From: Clarkia xantiana subsp. parviflora
Lineage: Eukaryota > Streptophyta > Magnoliopsida > Myrtales > Onagraceae
Reading direction: 5' to 3'
Length of the DNA stretch: 64,000 bases
Assembly (NCBI GenBank): GCA_036873135.1
Contig: JAPTYO010000007.1
Coordinates: forward strand, 26,208,763 to 26,272,762
In this document: in pieces, positions 9,801 to 21,802 of the stretch
Layout of the letters: every line of letters begins with the position of its first letter
How positions within the stretch are numbered: the stretch's first letter is position 1
Program-made: the position numbers and the translations under genes
Notes under the pieces: generated by a model
Databases searched by the model: none
Seen by the model: the letters and a program-made list of their open reading frames with translations, nothing else
Told to the model about the DNA's origin: nothing

Positions 9801-12800
9801 GCCAACTGCTTTCAGAAGAGAAACTAAGCCTTTAGAAATCTCCATCTTTTTTTTCATTTTAATGCTACTATTGCTTCCAGAAAGGAGAACAAGGCAAAGC
9901 CTTACTATGCAAGTCATTTTCATAATAAGTTCAGACCTATTAGAATAGCTGAACAAAGATCTGAGGTAAATAGCTTAGTAAGGCTTTTAGGGGCATATGC
10001 ATCAGTAGACTTAAATTCGTTAAAGTAAGCAACGTGTACCCGTTTGTTCACCAACTCTGAGAAAAATTTGAACTGGTATACATCAATATCTCCGTGGAGT
10101 GCCAAGTCAAGACCAAAAAGCCACCATCCTTTTGGAAGTTGCAAAGCAAAGTAACTCTTCTTTTGAGGCATAAACCAACCGCCTAACCAGCTTTTATGGC
10201 ATATGTACCTCATGAAAGTATGAAGGCCATCAAACCAATCTGAAAAACAAATGAAGTTACACCATATTTGTGTCATTAAAAGCTCCTCTCTTCAATTTAA
10301 AATGACTGATAACGATAACAACCAACCGTGGTTTCCGGGAATGACAAAACACTGAGGTCCATCGTAGTGCTCGAGATCGAATGCACCAGGTGGTAACTCA
10401 GGCTTGTTTATAGCAATCTGCTGTGGTCTATACCATGCTGGAGGTTGAAGTGCATATTCAAATGGACAAAAGAATCGCCTTTCATAAGTGAATGCAGAGG
10501 GATTTGGGTACCTATATGAATTGAAAATACGGATGACTGAAGGTATAAAGATACATATTATATAATATTCATTAAGTAATGAATTCTTGAAGAGACTCTA
10601 AGCATTTTGAGTGCTTTAAATAAAATAATTTGGAGAAAAAAACAGAGCAATGCATCTGCTTTAAACCAAGGTACACAAAAAACGGATTTTTTTTAATATT
10701 CCTCAGTTGTTAAGCAAAAAGAATGCAGGGTTTGCTTATGAAGGGGGAAAACTAACATTCAAGTGCCAAGTCCATTTACCAAGAACAAATGCAGTTGATC
10801 TTCCAAATGGACAAAAATTACTCATTCTTTGATATTCAGTTTTATGTGATTTTCAGAATGACTTATAGTGAAATATGTATGCAATCTCCTAGGCATATAT
10901 TGGTATCTCACCATGTAGTAGGATCATGACCCTCCATACTAAAGGTATCATCAAGCTAACATCTGATCTGTTATCCTAAGTATTTGATAAGAACACTTCT
11001 CAAATTGACAGTAGGAGGAACTCTAAATTAATGTGAACATTAGGGCGTAAATGATCCTTAATTAAAAATTAAAATCTGAGTATTGCAGAGATGAAACTTC
11101 CGTCTGACTGAATAAACAGCAAGTTTTAAACTTACGCAAGATCTCCTCCAATAAGCAGCAAGTCTCCTCGTGGTAAGAAAATATATGAATCATTAGTTTT
11201 GAGCCTAAGTGAAGGTTGAGCCATTAAACGTGCAACACTATAAGAAGGGTTTCCTCCATCTCCTGTATCAGCCATAAAGTCAAACCAAAAATCGTCCTTA
11301 TCACGAAAATGGTCATACAAGAGATCTTGCTCAATTCCATCTCCACTCTTGTCCATAGATGCCTGAAAATAGAAATGGTGCAAAAGAACTCTATAACAGA
11401 TTACATGTATATATTTTGAATCATAACACAGAACTAAATGTATTTGCAGAGCTAGGAAAAGGTTAGAAGACAGGTACTTATCATATTATCTATCTAAAGT
11501 AGAAGAATAGCGTACCAAGGAATGTGTGCTTATAGAAATAAGGGGAAAATATTTCAGAGTTGGAACATCACCTGCATCATACGCATGTCGAACCGCCCTA
11601 CGAAGACTGTTACTGACACTAAAAGGTCAAAAACTGTTTTGAACAGATCAGCTGATGTTCTGCAACACATACAATGAGTACAAAGGAAAATAAATGGACA
11701 AGCTCCTTCAAACAGCAAAAAGTTTTGAATAGAAGAAAGGCAATGGTTATATTACCCTGAATACCATGGAACCATTTCCAGAAAGTCTGGCTTCATTTGC
11801 TTCTTCTTCAACTTGTCATAATCTTCAACTGAAGATGGATGGGTAAGAGCCCACCTGTTTGTTTTTAAAAAAATTAGTACTACAGTTTGTGCAGAAAAGA
11901 CAGAAAATAAAAGAAAAGGAAAAGAAAAGAAAACAAAGGTGATGAACTGAAGATAATGACATCAAGTACATTAGCATAATCAGATTTCAAAATTTAAGCT
12001 TGATTATACTGAAAGGCTATTTAGTGAAATGATGTGGGAACATTAAACAGACAACTCCCAACAAACCACATTTATATGAAACAACTGTATTGAGCTTCAC
12101 TGAAATTGAGCATGCACTTTCATATTAAAGGACTAACTTATCCAGCAAACAACTTACCCTGTTGATCTCTCGACCACATAATTAGCAATGTATAGACCAA
12201 TAAATGTGGCCCACAACGAGTAGATCGGAGAAATTTCATCAGACGGCCCTGTACCCTAAAATAGGAGGAAAATTGAGTTGAAAAAAAAAAGAGCTAAGAT
12301 GGCAGATTCAATGCATTATGATGAAGATAATCTAATGTTTTGAACTACAGATATACCTCCCCATAGATAAACCACTTGGACAAAAGCGGATAATCACTGG
12401 CAGACCCCACAGGAGCAAACCAAGAGGAGCACACCTCTTCCTTCAGTTCATTCATGAAAAGGACCTTGGTGATCCATTGTCTTTGTTCTTTCGTTAAGAG
12501 TAAAGACCAACCATAACTTTCTTGTGGTTTTTCCTTCAGATGTGCACGGTTGCCACAGTGGCTATAAAATATACAGCAGGCCACACTTAGAACCTGTAAT
12601 TGACACATAATAAATAAAAGGAATCAAAATACAAATCTTCTCTAAAAAGAGCAAGTCTTAATGAAGTTGGAAAAACAGAAAACTCACAGCACAGTTTTGA
12701 AAAATGGTTGAAATCTCTGGCTTTCGTGCTGCCAAGCGAGAAACAAGGCCAGCATACCAAAGGCCAAGGAATATCACGTGGAACACAAGAAGGAAGAGTA

Positions 12801-13236
12801 CAGATGAAATATAAATCGTCAAAAATAAGGACAGATTCATCCTCATGTCCACTCCCATTGACTGGAAGCTGGGAAGATGATATAAAGCTGCTATCAAAAT
12901 CCATGCTATATACCTGCACAACAAGAAGCCACTTCTTTCAGCCATCTCTGCACTGGTTAAATACCACTAGGAGAAAACTCACCATATGCTGAAATTTGAG
13001 TAACTTGGCGTGATGGTCTTCCCTACAAATGGAGATGAAAAGAAATAGAAGAATCCGAGCAAGCAGCCATACATAGACCACCATTTGATATTGTTGTCCA
13101 ACTTTTCTATTAGGGTGTGCACATTATCAGATGATATGAAGAAGAGGCAACCAATTGCAACAGCAATTATGGCATGCCGTGAATGCTCGTGCGGATATGG
13201 GTGTCTTTGAGTTAGAATCGTCCTGACGCTCTCCAT
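6854..13236 (-). CDS. Calcineurin-like metallophosphoesterase, multi-pass membrane protein (15 exons, 989 aa)
   Basis: Exons on the minus strand: 13236-12983, 12913-12688, 12593-12357, 12255-12158, 11854-11756, 11659-11572, 11362-11136, 10511-10327, 10239-10040, 9452-9120, 9018-8917, 8782-8485, 8053-7905, 7834-7550 and 7042-6854. All introns are GT-AG and the phases join to one 2970-nt frame. The protein starts with several membrane segments (about residues 20-150). It then has a metallophosphoesterase core with GGDLAYPNP near 406-414, PGNHDWFDG near 468-476, THEP at 549-552 and GDLHYYMRH at 586-594, which are the usual metal ligands of the fold. Further hydrophobic segments follow near 665-680, 700-770 and 840-870. 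Family knowledge: this resembles the large plant proteins typified by Arabidopsis At4g11800 (about 1010 aa), whose substrate I do not know. The in-frame sequence just upstream (LPLLIK before Met1, after a possible AATAAG acceptor) suggests that a short extra 5' exon may exist. No break is seen. Confidence 0.93.
7190..7500. repeat. Transposon remnant in intron 14 of the phosphoesterase gene
   Basis: Words such as TTCAATTTAGTCCATCTAAT and repeated GACCTAGCC / CTAGCCAATTGG blocks are shared with the hairpin element at 14770-15415. Only one arm is recognisable. It lies wholly within the intron between exons 14 and 15. Confidence 0.55.
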
Positions 13237-13651
13237 TTTGATGAGTAATGGAAGCCTTATTACATCCCATCAACCTGTACATCCATTTACAATCATTCTA
13301 TTTACACCTCACACGATCAGGATCTTGCATAACAAAATCTCCTCTTCCTCTTCGAAATGTAAAAGAATCAAGATGCACAAATCGTCTCGTCAATTATCTG
13401 CCAAGTAGTATATGTTAATGGAATATGAGCAAGCAGGAGAAATATATTATCACCCGAAATGAAATTCAAGACCGTTCATAATCTGCACAAAAAAAAAAAA
13501 AGTTAAGCATCTTTTCAAGTAAAAATTGTACAAGTTTCTAAATTTAACTTTCATTAACTGCCAGTCAGTGTGGCGCATGTATATTGAAAAATATAGTCCG
13601 ATCCTCATTATTTATAATGTAAAATTCACATTATTTGGTGCAAGACACTAA

Positions 13652-14655
13652 GGGCACGTTTGATTGCCGGTATTGTGATATCCTAATACCGGTATTAGCT
13701 AATACCGTGTTTGCGTCAACTTGGTATTGGTATTAGCTAATACTTGGTATTAGCTAATACTCAATTATAGAAGGAATTTGGTATTAATTAATACCATCTA
13801 AAAGTAAAACGTTAGCTAATATCAATCTCCTAATTACCAATTTACCCTTGTAATATATGGCAAACTCTCATTGTTTACATCGTAGCTTCGAGCCGGACCC
13901 CGTTTACATCGAAACTTCGGACACGGGTCGGGCCGAGTCATGTTCGGGCCGGGCTGGGCGGTTCGGGCCGGGCTGGGCGGTTCGGGCCGGGCTGGGCTGG
14001 GCGGTTCGGGCCGGGCTGGGCGGTTCGGGCCGGGCTGGGCAGTTCGGGCCGGGTTGGGCGGTTCGGGCCGGGCTGGTCAGTTCGGGCCGGGCTGGGTGGT
14101 TCGGGCCGGGCTGGGTGGTTCGGGCCAAGCAGGTCAATTCGGGTCGGGCTGTGCGGTTCGGGCCGGGCTGAGCAATTCGGGCTGTTCGGGTCGGGTTGCT
14201 TTATGTTGCTTTGGTTTAGTTCGGGCTAGGCCCGGCTAGAACGGGCCGGGTCGGGTCGGGCTAATCACTTTTTTCAATTGTTTTGTACTATTTTCGTTAA
14301 ATATATACATATTTATACATTAGCAAAAATATTTTTTACTATTTATACATAAATTTGATTTTTTTTTATAAAAAAATATTATTTTAAATAATTGAAGTTA
14401 CTTTTTTTTTGTTAAATTTTATCTTTGTTAAATCAATCATATGTAAAATATATCTTCATTGAAAATGCAAGTAAGGGTATTTAGATCTTTTAGTCATTGT
14501 ATTAGGATATCCTAATACAAAGTTCATTCAAACATTGTATAGGATATCTAATACATGGCTCAATCAAACATTGTATTAGCTAAGCATGTATTAGCTAAGC
14601 ATGTATTAGCTAATACCGTATTAGGATATCGCAATACCGTCAATCAAACGTGCCC
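13652..14655. mobile_element. PIF/Harbinger-type non-autonomous element, 1004 bp
   Basis: Terminal inverted repeats begin GGGCACGTTTGATTG[C/A]CGG and match for about 40 bp. The flanks are TAA (13649-13651 and 14656-14658), the 3-bp target expected for PIF/Harbinger. Subterminal regions are full of TATTAGCTAATAC palindromes. The centre holds a GC-rich 19-bp minisatellite and AT-rich filler. No transposase is encoded. A related copy lies at 16997-17479. Confidence 0.85.
13938..14190. repeat. 19-bp GC-rich minisatellite inside the PIF element
   Basis: About 12-13 units of GTTCGGGCCGGGCTGGGCG, one expanded by 5 bp and the last few diverged. The unit lacks stop codons in several frames on both strands, which creates artificial Gly/Arg/Ala-rich reading frames (13857-14171, 13940-14239 and 13904-14137). 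These are not genes. Confidence 0.92.
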
Positions 14656-14769
14656 TAAGATCTCCATTATTTGTGTGTAAAGCTCAAATTATTTCGTACA
14701 AAATACTAAGACCCCGTTAAGTTGTAAGATTGTATTATTATTTTCTAACACTCAACTCTCATTAAATCA

Positions 14770-15415
14770 AGGGTTAAAGGTCCTTTTGGTACCACATGTT
14801 TGCAAAAATTACACTGTTCATACCACTAGTATTTTTTCGTACCGAATTGGTACCATATGTTTCCAAACATTACTGTTTTGGTACCTCCGTTAGGGTTCCG
14901 TAAAAAACGGCTGTTAAATGGCATGTGCCATGCACGTGACCAGCCCAAAATTTTCAATTTTGTTACAATTTAGTCCATCTAATACATCCCTAAATTTTAT
15001 TTTGTTCAATTTAGTCCTAAAACTTCAAAATCAAACCATTTCCCCAAATTGACCTAGCCGGACCTAGCCCCAAATTGGGTATAGCTCCCAATTGACCTAG
15101 CCGGACCTAGCCCTAGGCTAAGTCCGGCTAGGTCAATTTGGGAAAATGGTTTGGTTTTGAAGTTTTAGGACTAAATTGAACAAAACAAAAGTTAGGGATG
15201 TATTATATGGACTAAATTGTAACAAAATTGAAAGTTTTGGGCTGGTCACGTGCATGGCACATGCCATTTAACGGCTGTTTTTGACAGATACCTAACGGAG
15301 GTACTAAAACAGTAAGGTTTGGAAACATATGGTACCAATTCGGTACGAAAAAATACTAGTGGTATGAACAGTGTAATTTTTGCAAACATGTGGTACCAAA
15401 AGGACCTTTAACCCT
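14770..15415. mobile_element. 646-bp near-perfect hairpin transposon (MULE-like)
   Basis: The two halves are inverted copies of each other over about 300 bp per arm, starting AGGGTTAAAGGTCCTTTTGG and running inward to TGACCTAGCCGGACCTAGCC, with only a short loop. Direct TAAATCA flanks occur at 14763-14769 and 15416-15422. No protein is encoded. Arm words such as TTTAGTCCATCTAATACAT recur in intron 14 of the phosphoesterase gene. Confidence 0.85.
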
Positions 15416-15792
15416 TAAATCAATTCAAAAGAAAATCTCATCAATTTTAAGGTTCGAGTTTTTTTTTTACTTGAAGAGTACATAGTTGTAAATTTTATTA
15501 TTCGCTTCTTTTTTCCTAGATTATGAGTCATAGTTACTCTAATCTAATATAATACGAGAAGTCCAATATGGAAAAAGTATTTAATCATACAGTATTTTGG
15601 ACAAAATTAGTACCAATATGTTTTAAATGTACAAATGTTTCAAAACAATGGTGATTGTTACTTATTTTAATCTTCCGTCCAAAATTGTCATCAAATACAT
15701 TTTAAATTTACAAAGTAAATGAATACTCTTCTGAATATCAAAATCAAGATCAAATAAATTATATTAGTGTTACAATAGTGTCATGACTCGAT

Positions 15793-16037
15793 GGACCTTT
15801 CTACAATGCTCTTGGAGCACCATGCTTTTGGCACCAATTTTTTTATTTTTCTATTGCCATAAAGGTGAACCCCATAAGGAAATTGATATTATTAATAGTA
15901 TGATACACATCTTAGGTGTAGTTAAAAAAATTCATACTTTTTCATATTTTTAAAGTTTTAATTATGTTACAATTAAGTCCACCATAGTATTAAAAAAACC
16001 AAAAGTATGGTGCTCCCAAAGCATAGTAGAAAAATCC
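15793..16037. mobile_element. MULE-type MITE, 245 bp, with 9-bp TSD
   Basis: The ends are inverted repeats of about 38 bp (GGACCTTTCTACAATGCTCT at the left, and the reverse complement GGATTTTTCTACTATGCTTT from the right). They are flanked by an exact 9-bp duplication TGACTCGAT at 15784-15792 and 16038-16046. The uninterrupted target, GTCATGACTCGATTAAAACT, is preserved in the related hAT copy at about 56.74 kb, confirming the insertion. Confidence 0.9.
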
Positions 16038-16210
16038 TGACTCGATTAAAACTCAACTTATCCACAGTCGGTACTGGTCCGATTTGATTTAATTGTAACA
16101 TTTGTATAAGCAAATATGATTTAGTTGTGATATTTTGAAAAGTACTTATTAAATTTATACATTTGAAATATATTTAAGGCGACGATTTTGGATAAGTAAT
16201 TGAAGAAAGT

Positions 16211-16996
16211 ATGAATCCAAACATCTCTTCTAGCTCTAATACTGCACCCCCCATTATACATATATACTCATTAAAACTCACAAATATAGTTGCAGTAAAA
16301 TAAATTGATGATGAGTAGAGTCACCAACCATTTGTCACTTGCAGTACAGTTCAGCTTCCCTTGCAATGTGAAGAGAGAGTTGTATCTGATAAGAAACACA
16401 TTATCATTTACAACTTCATCTCGTGAAGATGCATTATCTAAAGTAGTTGCATTACCTAAGCAGAGGTTTACATCTAATGCAACTGGGTCGTTTCTTGGCA
16501 AACTTCATTATGCCACTGTTTGATGGTGTAGAGATTGAAATCGATATTGTATGGCTTCCACAAAGTAGCTGCTCTTACTAGCATTCTTAAGAATTAAAGG
16601 AAAAAATCATTGATATAACTCCTCTTAATAGCCTAGATTGGTAACTACTTATTCATAAGCTAAGCCTTACCTTACTGATTTGATTCTCAAGATAATAATG
16701 TGGGTGGGTCAATTGGGAGGTTATTTTCAAGAACATAAATAGGATCCTCTGACCGTTCATGATACTAGAATTAGCATATCTCTTCTTGCTAATCAGTAAA
16801 TATGGATAATAAACCTTCTCAAACTCCAGTTTAATAAATAGGCTTGAGAAAACAAAAACAAAAAAAACAGAATAAGCCTGCTCAATACAATAAACTACGA
16901 GATTGGTAGAGCAACCCATGTTTATGTTGGAATTATCTACATATGCTCCCATATTTTTCATCTCAAGATGTGGTATTCTTAAAATTTGCTTCAAAT
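16211..16996. other. No supported gene
   Basis: AT-rich sequence with short reading frames on both strands (for example 16653-17042 minus) that show no domain, splice-compatible neighbour or codon pattern I can defend. Confidence 0.5.
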
Positions 16997-17479
16997 GCGA
17001 TATCCTAATACACGTATTAGCTAATACCGTGTTTGTGTCCACTTGGTATTGATATTAGTTAATACTTGGTATTAGCTAATACTCAACTATAAGAGGAATT
17101 TGGTATTAGCTTATACCAACTAAAAATGATGTACTAATTAATACCAAACCCGAAATTACTTATTTACCCCTAACCTTATTTAATATACAACAACTACACC
17201 AACTTCGTCTCATACATCGGCCACCGACGAGCCCCGGCCGGACTCCGACGACCTCCGGCCGGATTCCGGCGACTCCAGCTGGCCTTCAATTATAATAATA
17301 ATTAAAAAATGTATATATCTATTTAGGGGTATTAAGGTCTTTTAGACATTGTATTAGGATATCCTAATACAAAGTTCATTCAAACATTGTATTAGGATAT
17401 CCTAATACATGACACAATCAAACATTGTATTAGCTAAGCATGTATTAGGATATCGTAATACCGGCAATCAAACGTGTCC
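16997..17479. mobile_element. Second PIF/Harbinger-type copy, left terminus truncated
   Basis: Shares with 13652-14655 the GATATCCTAATAC, TATTAGCTAATACCGTGTTTG and ACTTGGTATTGATATTAG blocks and the right end GCAATCAAACGTGTCC followed by TAA. The left GGGCACGTTTGATTGCC end is missing; sequence starts at GCGATATCC. It lacks the GC minisatellite and has instead a short CCGGCC/GACTCCGG-rich stretch near 17220-17280. Confidence 0.75.
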
Positions 17480-17482
17480 TAA

Positions 17483-19106
17483 ATAAATCTGGATCCTCGA
17501 CCTGACATGTCCTGTAACACAGACATCAAATTCCCCCGAACACTCCAGCTTGCCAACCAATCTGTGTGATGCACCACATTAGCTTGAAACTGAGTCCTAA
17601 TACCATTTCAACTAACATGGGGCTTACAGACAAGTGCTTAACCTGCCTACTTATATTTAAAGGATGGATTGCTTCTCCTATTTTACTTGTCTGATACGAT
17701 ATATTTTGAGTAAATCTACTTTTGCATTCCAAAGCGAGTTATTTGAGGTTGAAAAAATGACCCACCAAGTTTCATAAAGATATTGCTTTCCTTTTACTAG
17801 TAATAAATATATATAACCACCAAGGAGACTCCTTCCTTTGTGCTAGGTAGTTATGCTTAGAATTTTTTACATAAATGGCTGCTGTCATATGCAAGCGGGT
17901 CAACTGTTGCTTTGAAATATTTATGTCAAGCCACAAACAAAAATTGTATCATGAGTTTGTCGTCGTGTTATCGTGTTGTGTAAAAAAGTTGACAAGTCTA
18001 TACTATAGTAGTATAGTTCATAGTAGCTAAGGCGGAGCAAACCACCTGAAATTCCGAGCAACCTAACCCGACCCTATTCTAAAATCGTTCACAAGTCTTA
18101 CACGAGCTGGTATTTTCTAAAATATATATATATATATATTTAATTCGACGCTCAATTGAAAGACACATATTGTTGGAAAGATTAAATTAAACATCTTATG
18201 GAATATATTTCACTGTAATTATTTCAAATTTTTATTTTTATCTAATTCGTCATTAGTACACATCAAGAGACCTCGTGTAGTCGAGACGTACTCATTTATA
18301 TTCAATTTAACGTAAATTGTAACATATGTAACAATTTGCATGAAAATTGGAAATTCAGTATAAGATTTTAACGATGTGACAAAGTAGAGATATTGGATTC
18401 CAACATTATACCATTATACACAGATTCTGCTTCAATAATTGAAAATCCAACATAAACGTAGCACATAATTGAAAATCTAAGGGGCTACATATAGTATTGT
18501 CAACTGATGAAGATCAATATTGAGTTTCAGTAAAAATCCAGCACATAAATGAAAATCTAATACATATGAGAAATCAATTGAAAATATATACGAGTTTATA
18601 TAGTATACACATATGAGTCTGACATGAAAATCGAAAGATTTACCACAATCGCATTCAAGGTTGAATCTACTGCCATTGCCTTCCGGGCGAGTTCTCAGAG
18701 GGTTTGAGCAGGGGCACAGAATCTCAAGGATAAAGCGTCTCACATCAATAAAAGCATGGTTTCCTCCTTCTCCCCTTTGCCGTTGGTTGCGATGATTCTT
18801 GAACTTGCGATTGCTCCACCGTGTTCCAGCAAGTCAAAACCTGTCAGGTTGAATTCAAAGTTTAAGTAATCGTTAATAAGGTACGGTGGTTACCTCAATC
18901 TTCATTCTTGGAGTTGAAAATTGTCATAAGCTTTGACAATGTGCATTTCCCATCTTGAAGCTCTTGTAGCTATTGAAAATTTACACAATTTTTTAGTATA
19001 GGTCTTCCTGACAGAAATGAAACTCGAAGATTCTCCCGCATTGGCATTTGAGGTTACATTCACACTCACCGCCTTCGAGAAGAGTAATTCTGAGCTGTTT
19101 CACACT
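17483..19106. other. No supported gene; two weakly similar cysteine-coding patches
   Basis: Minus-strand sequence at 18620-18740 (…LECDCGKSFDFH…) and 19010-19085 (…LKCQCGRIFEFH…) share a CxCGxxFxFH pattern, suggesting an old duplication. Neither sits in a long frame and I cannot build a gene. The rest is AT-rich with nothing identifiable. Confidence 0.35.
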
Positions 19107-19647
19107 TATGGGTGAAACCAGACCGATTTTTAGTTTGTTTCGAACGGGTATCTAAATTTTCGGTCCGGTTTTTTCTTTAAAAACATCCGACCAAAAAACC
19201 GTTTGAGAGAAAATAAACCGTCCATTAGTAGTACGGTTTTTTCGGTTCGGTTTTCGGTTTAAACCGAAAATCCAATATTATTTTGTCATTTTCATGGATT
19301 GAATCAAATCAAAATGAAAAATTAATTCCATTTTTATTATAAAATAAAAGTAGAAAAAATAATCTTCATAAGTGCCTCTTTTACAATTTATATTAACCTA
19401 ATTAATTAGTTATATTAATTAATATCAACTAATATAATATATATTGTATATATTTAATTAGCATAACGGTCGGTTCGGTCCCCACGGTCCTCAAAGCTCA
19501 AAATCCGAACCGGACCGAAAATCCGAACTAGAGCAAAAACAATCCGACAAAAAACCAAACTGAATATTTCGGATTCGGTTTTTTCGGTCCGGGGCGGTTT
19601 GGTTTTCGCCGGTTTTTCGGACCAACCGGATTTTGGTTTCACCCATA
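19107..19647. mobile_element. Possible hAT-type MITE, 541 bp
   Basis: The ends are TATGGGTGAAACCA in inverted orientation. The interior is rich in CGGTTCGGTTTT/AAACCGAA words that pair between the two sides. The 8-bp flanks (TTCACACT and CGCACACG) share only the central CACAC, so the target duplication is weak. Frames inside it (19454-19660 and 19491-19790 minus) are not genes. Confidence 0.55.
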
Positions 19648-21802
19648 CGCACACGGGCATTGAACTTCAACCGATGAAGTAGACTCGTCTTGATTTTTCG
19701 AGGAACTCCTACTACGATGTATTTAGTGTTTCTCTTGTGCAAGCTAAGTATTTTCAGGAGGCTATGGAGAGAGGATCCCCGAGATTCCAATCCCGACCAT
19801 CTAAGTGAAATACGGATGGAGCGTCACATGTGAACCCAGGAAAGCGGGAGCGGAAGGGAAATTTCAATGTTCTCCCGCAACTTGGAATTACTAACAGTTT
19901 ATTTTTTTGCATAACGTAACCCCATTTTGAAACTTCTGGATTCGCCACTGCTGCCAGTACATGAATTCTAGCAGGTCAACAGTACAGCAAAGGTGAATCA
20001 GACTGTCTCCGAGCACTCAAAACGCAATTCACGGTATTCAAGCAACATTGATCAACGAAATCAATTGATTTCACGAAGTAGCGTTAACATTAAAGACACT
20101 GGGAGGAAATGCATGCACCTTAGAAAGAGAGAGATAGAAATGACGAGAGGAATGCTTCTGCTCCGTGGAACTCGCGATTATTATTTTTGGTTTTTCATCG
20201 TTATGTTTCTTCCTCGTTCATGGGAGTCGAGTCGATATCGCACTGATTCTTAGTTTTTTACATTTGTATGTAAATGACACCCCATAGTTTATATGAGCCA
20301 GCTTCTAAGACCTGGGGCTATATAGAAGTTGAGGTAACCTTAGAGGTTACTTTAAACTTGATGAAAATTGTGGGGATTAATTTGGTCAAACGAGTTAAGA
20401 CAAGTAATAACTTTATTTATAGCTTACACTCGGTCAAACTTTGGTCGAATTAAGGGGCGAAAAGATACCATGATTAATTCTCATGGACTTACCATGATTA
20501 TTTTAGTATATTAAAGGACCCTATATTAAACCTAGGGTGCCCATGGAAAACCAAAACAAAAAGGGCTAATAATCAAATTACTACATGAAGTTTAACTCGA
20601 TTACAAATTGTTAACCGAACTTAAATTATTTCAAATTGCCTACTTGAACTTCTAATTTTCGATCGAATTGCTATATCTATTACAATTTACGTTAAATTGA
20701 CCAGAAAATGAACATATTATGACCACATGATGTTTTTTAATGGATACCCGAGATTGATTCGATTGCAGCAAAATACATTTAATTGGATGATAAGTTAAAA
20801 TACACTACTTGAATTGGGAGATGTCAAATTAAAAGCATTTCACTTCAATCCTTTTAATTTAATATCTAATTTATCTTAAGTATACATCAAAAGATCTCAC
20901 GTAACTAAAACATGTTCATTTTCTATTCAATTTGACTTAAATTGTAACATATGTAGCATTACTAAAAAAAATAGAAATTCAGGCAACCCATTTTTAAAAG
21001 TTAAAGTCCCGTTTAACGATTTATTTAGTTATTAACCCAATAAATAATCGTCATTTTGCATGAGAGGAAAAACGACAATTTTATTACAAAAGCGGCTCGC
21101 ACAATTTGCCAGTCATGCATGCTATGGGCTGTCGTCTATTCTAAGCATTTTTTTGGCCACATAAAATGTTGAGAAAATGGCAATCGTTTTGGAACATTGC
21201 AATTGCTTTAAGACCACCAATCAATAATATTTTGAACCACAATGGACCATGAAAAGGATGATGGGTATGCACATACATATCCTATATAACAACCCTAGCA
21301 TGAGAAATCTCTTGATCTACTTACTACTAGCCAAATGAAAGGACATAGGTCCAATATGAATCGCAATTCGCAAATCATATTTGATCAATGGCGCCACACA
21401 ATAAGACCAACCAATAATTTCTAAGCAAACATCCACTTCACTGAAGAACAGTGCAATTACATTCAAGGTCACATCATAAGCACTATATACTGAAGTTATC
21501 ATCTCTGATTTCAATGCCACAATCTTAGTTCAGTTTGATTCTACATTCCTCACAGTTCAAACCAACTCTGTTCCTTTCTATGTGGCAGTTCAAACAGGAC
21601 TATTCAAATTAAGCTTATCAGTTCTACTGAGTCAAGAACTGGATACAAGTCACTGATATAGTATTCCCTGTGCCATCCTCATCATATTTATTCAAGCATG
21701 CGAAACAAGTTAAATCATAGAGAAGTAAAATCTAACACTAACTCACATGGAACGGCATCATCATCTGCTGCTGAATCTGTTCACCGAGGAGGTATTTGCT
21801 CT
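19648..21802. other. Intergenic, no supported gene
   Basis: Contains a possible hAT-type terminus (GGATTCGCCACTG at about 19939-19951) without a visible partner. Otherwise unremarkable AT-rich sequence. The stretch just below 21803 is likely the 3' UTR of the minus-strand heme oxygenase gene. Confidence 0.5.

Larger units (their letters stand above)
13560..16210. mobile_element. hAT-family host repeat broken into segments by three later insertions
   Basis: Four segments (13590-13651, 14656-14720, 15640-15792 and 16038-16210) correspond in order to the hAT element at 56449-57075. Shared words include GATCCTCATTATTT, TGCAAGACACTAAGA, GTCCAAAATTGTCATCAAAT, GTGTTACAATAGTGTCATGA and ACATTTGAAATATATTTAA. 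Between them sit a PIF/Harbinger element, a MULE hairpin and a MULE MITE, each with its own target duplication. The outer ends of the host copy are not clearly visible. Confidence 0.6.

Noticed and set aside
13857..14239. Long Gly/Arg/Ala-rich open frames on both strands
   Set aside because: They are produced by a 19-bp GC-rich minisatellite lacking stops; no gene features surround them.
16653..17042. 129-codon minus-strand frame
   Set aside because: No domain or homology recognised, runs into the PIF copy and has no splice-compatible neighbours.
18477..19090. Two CxCGxxFxFH patches as exons of a small cysteine-rich gene
   Set aside because: The patches are short and lack a start, joining splice sites and a matching third element; left as an unexplained similarity.
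19454..19790. Minus-strand frames near 19.5 kb
   Set aside because: They lie in the CGGTTCGG-rich interior of a probable MITE.
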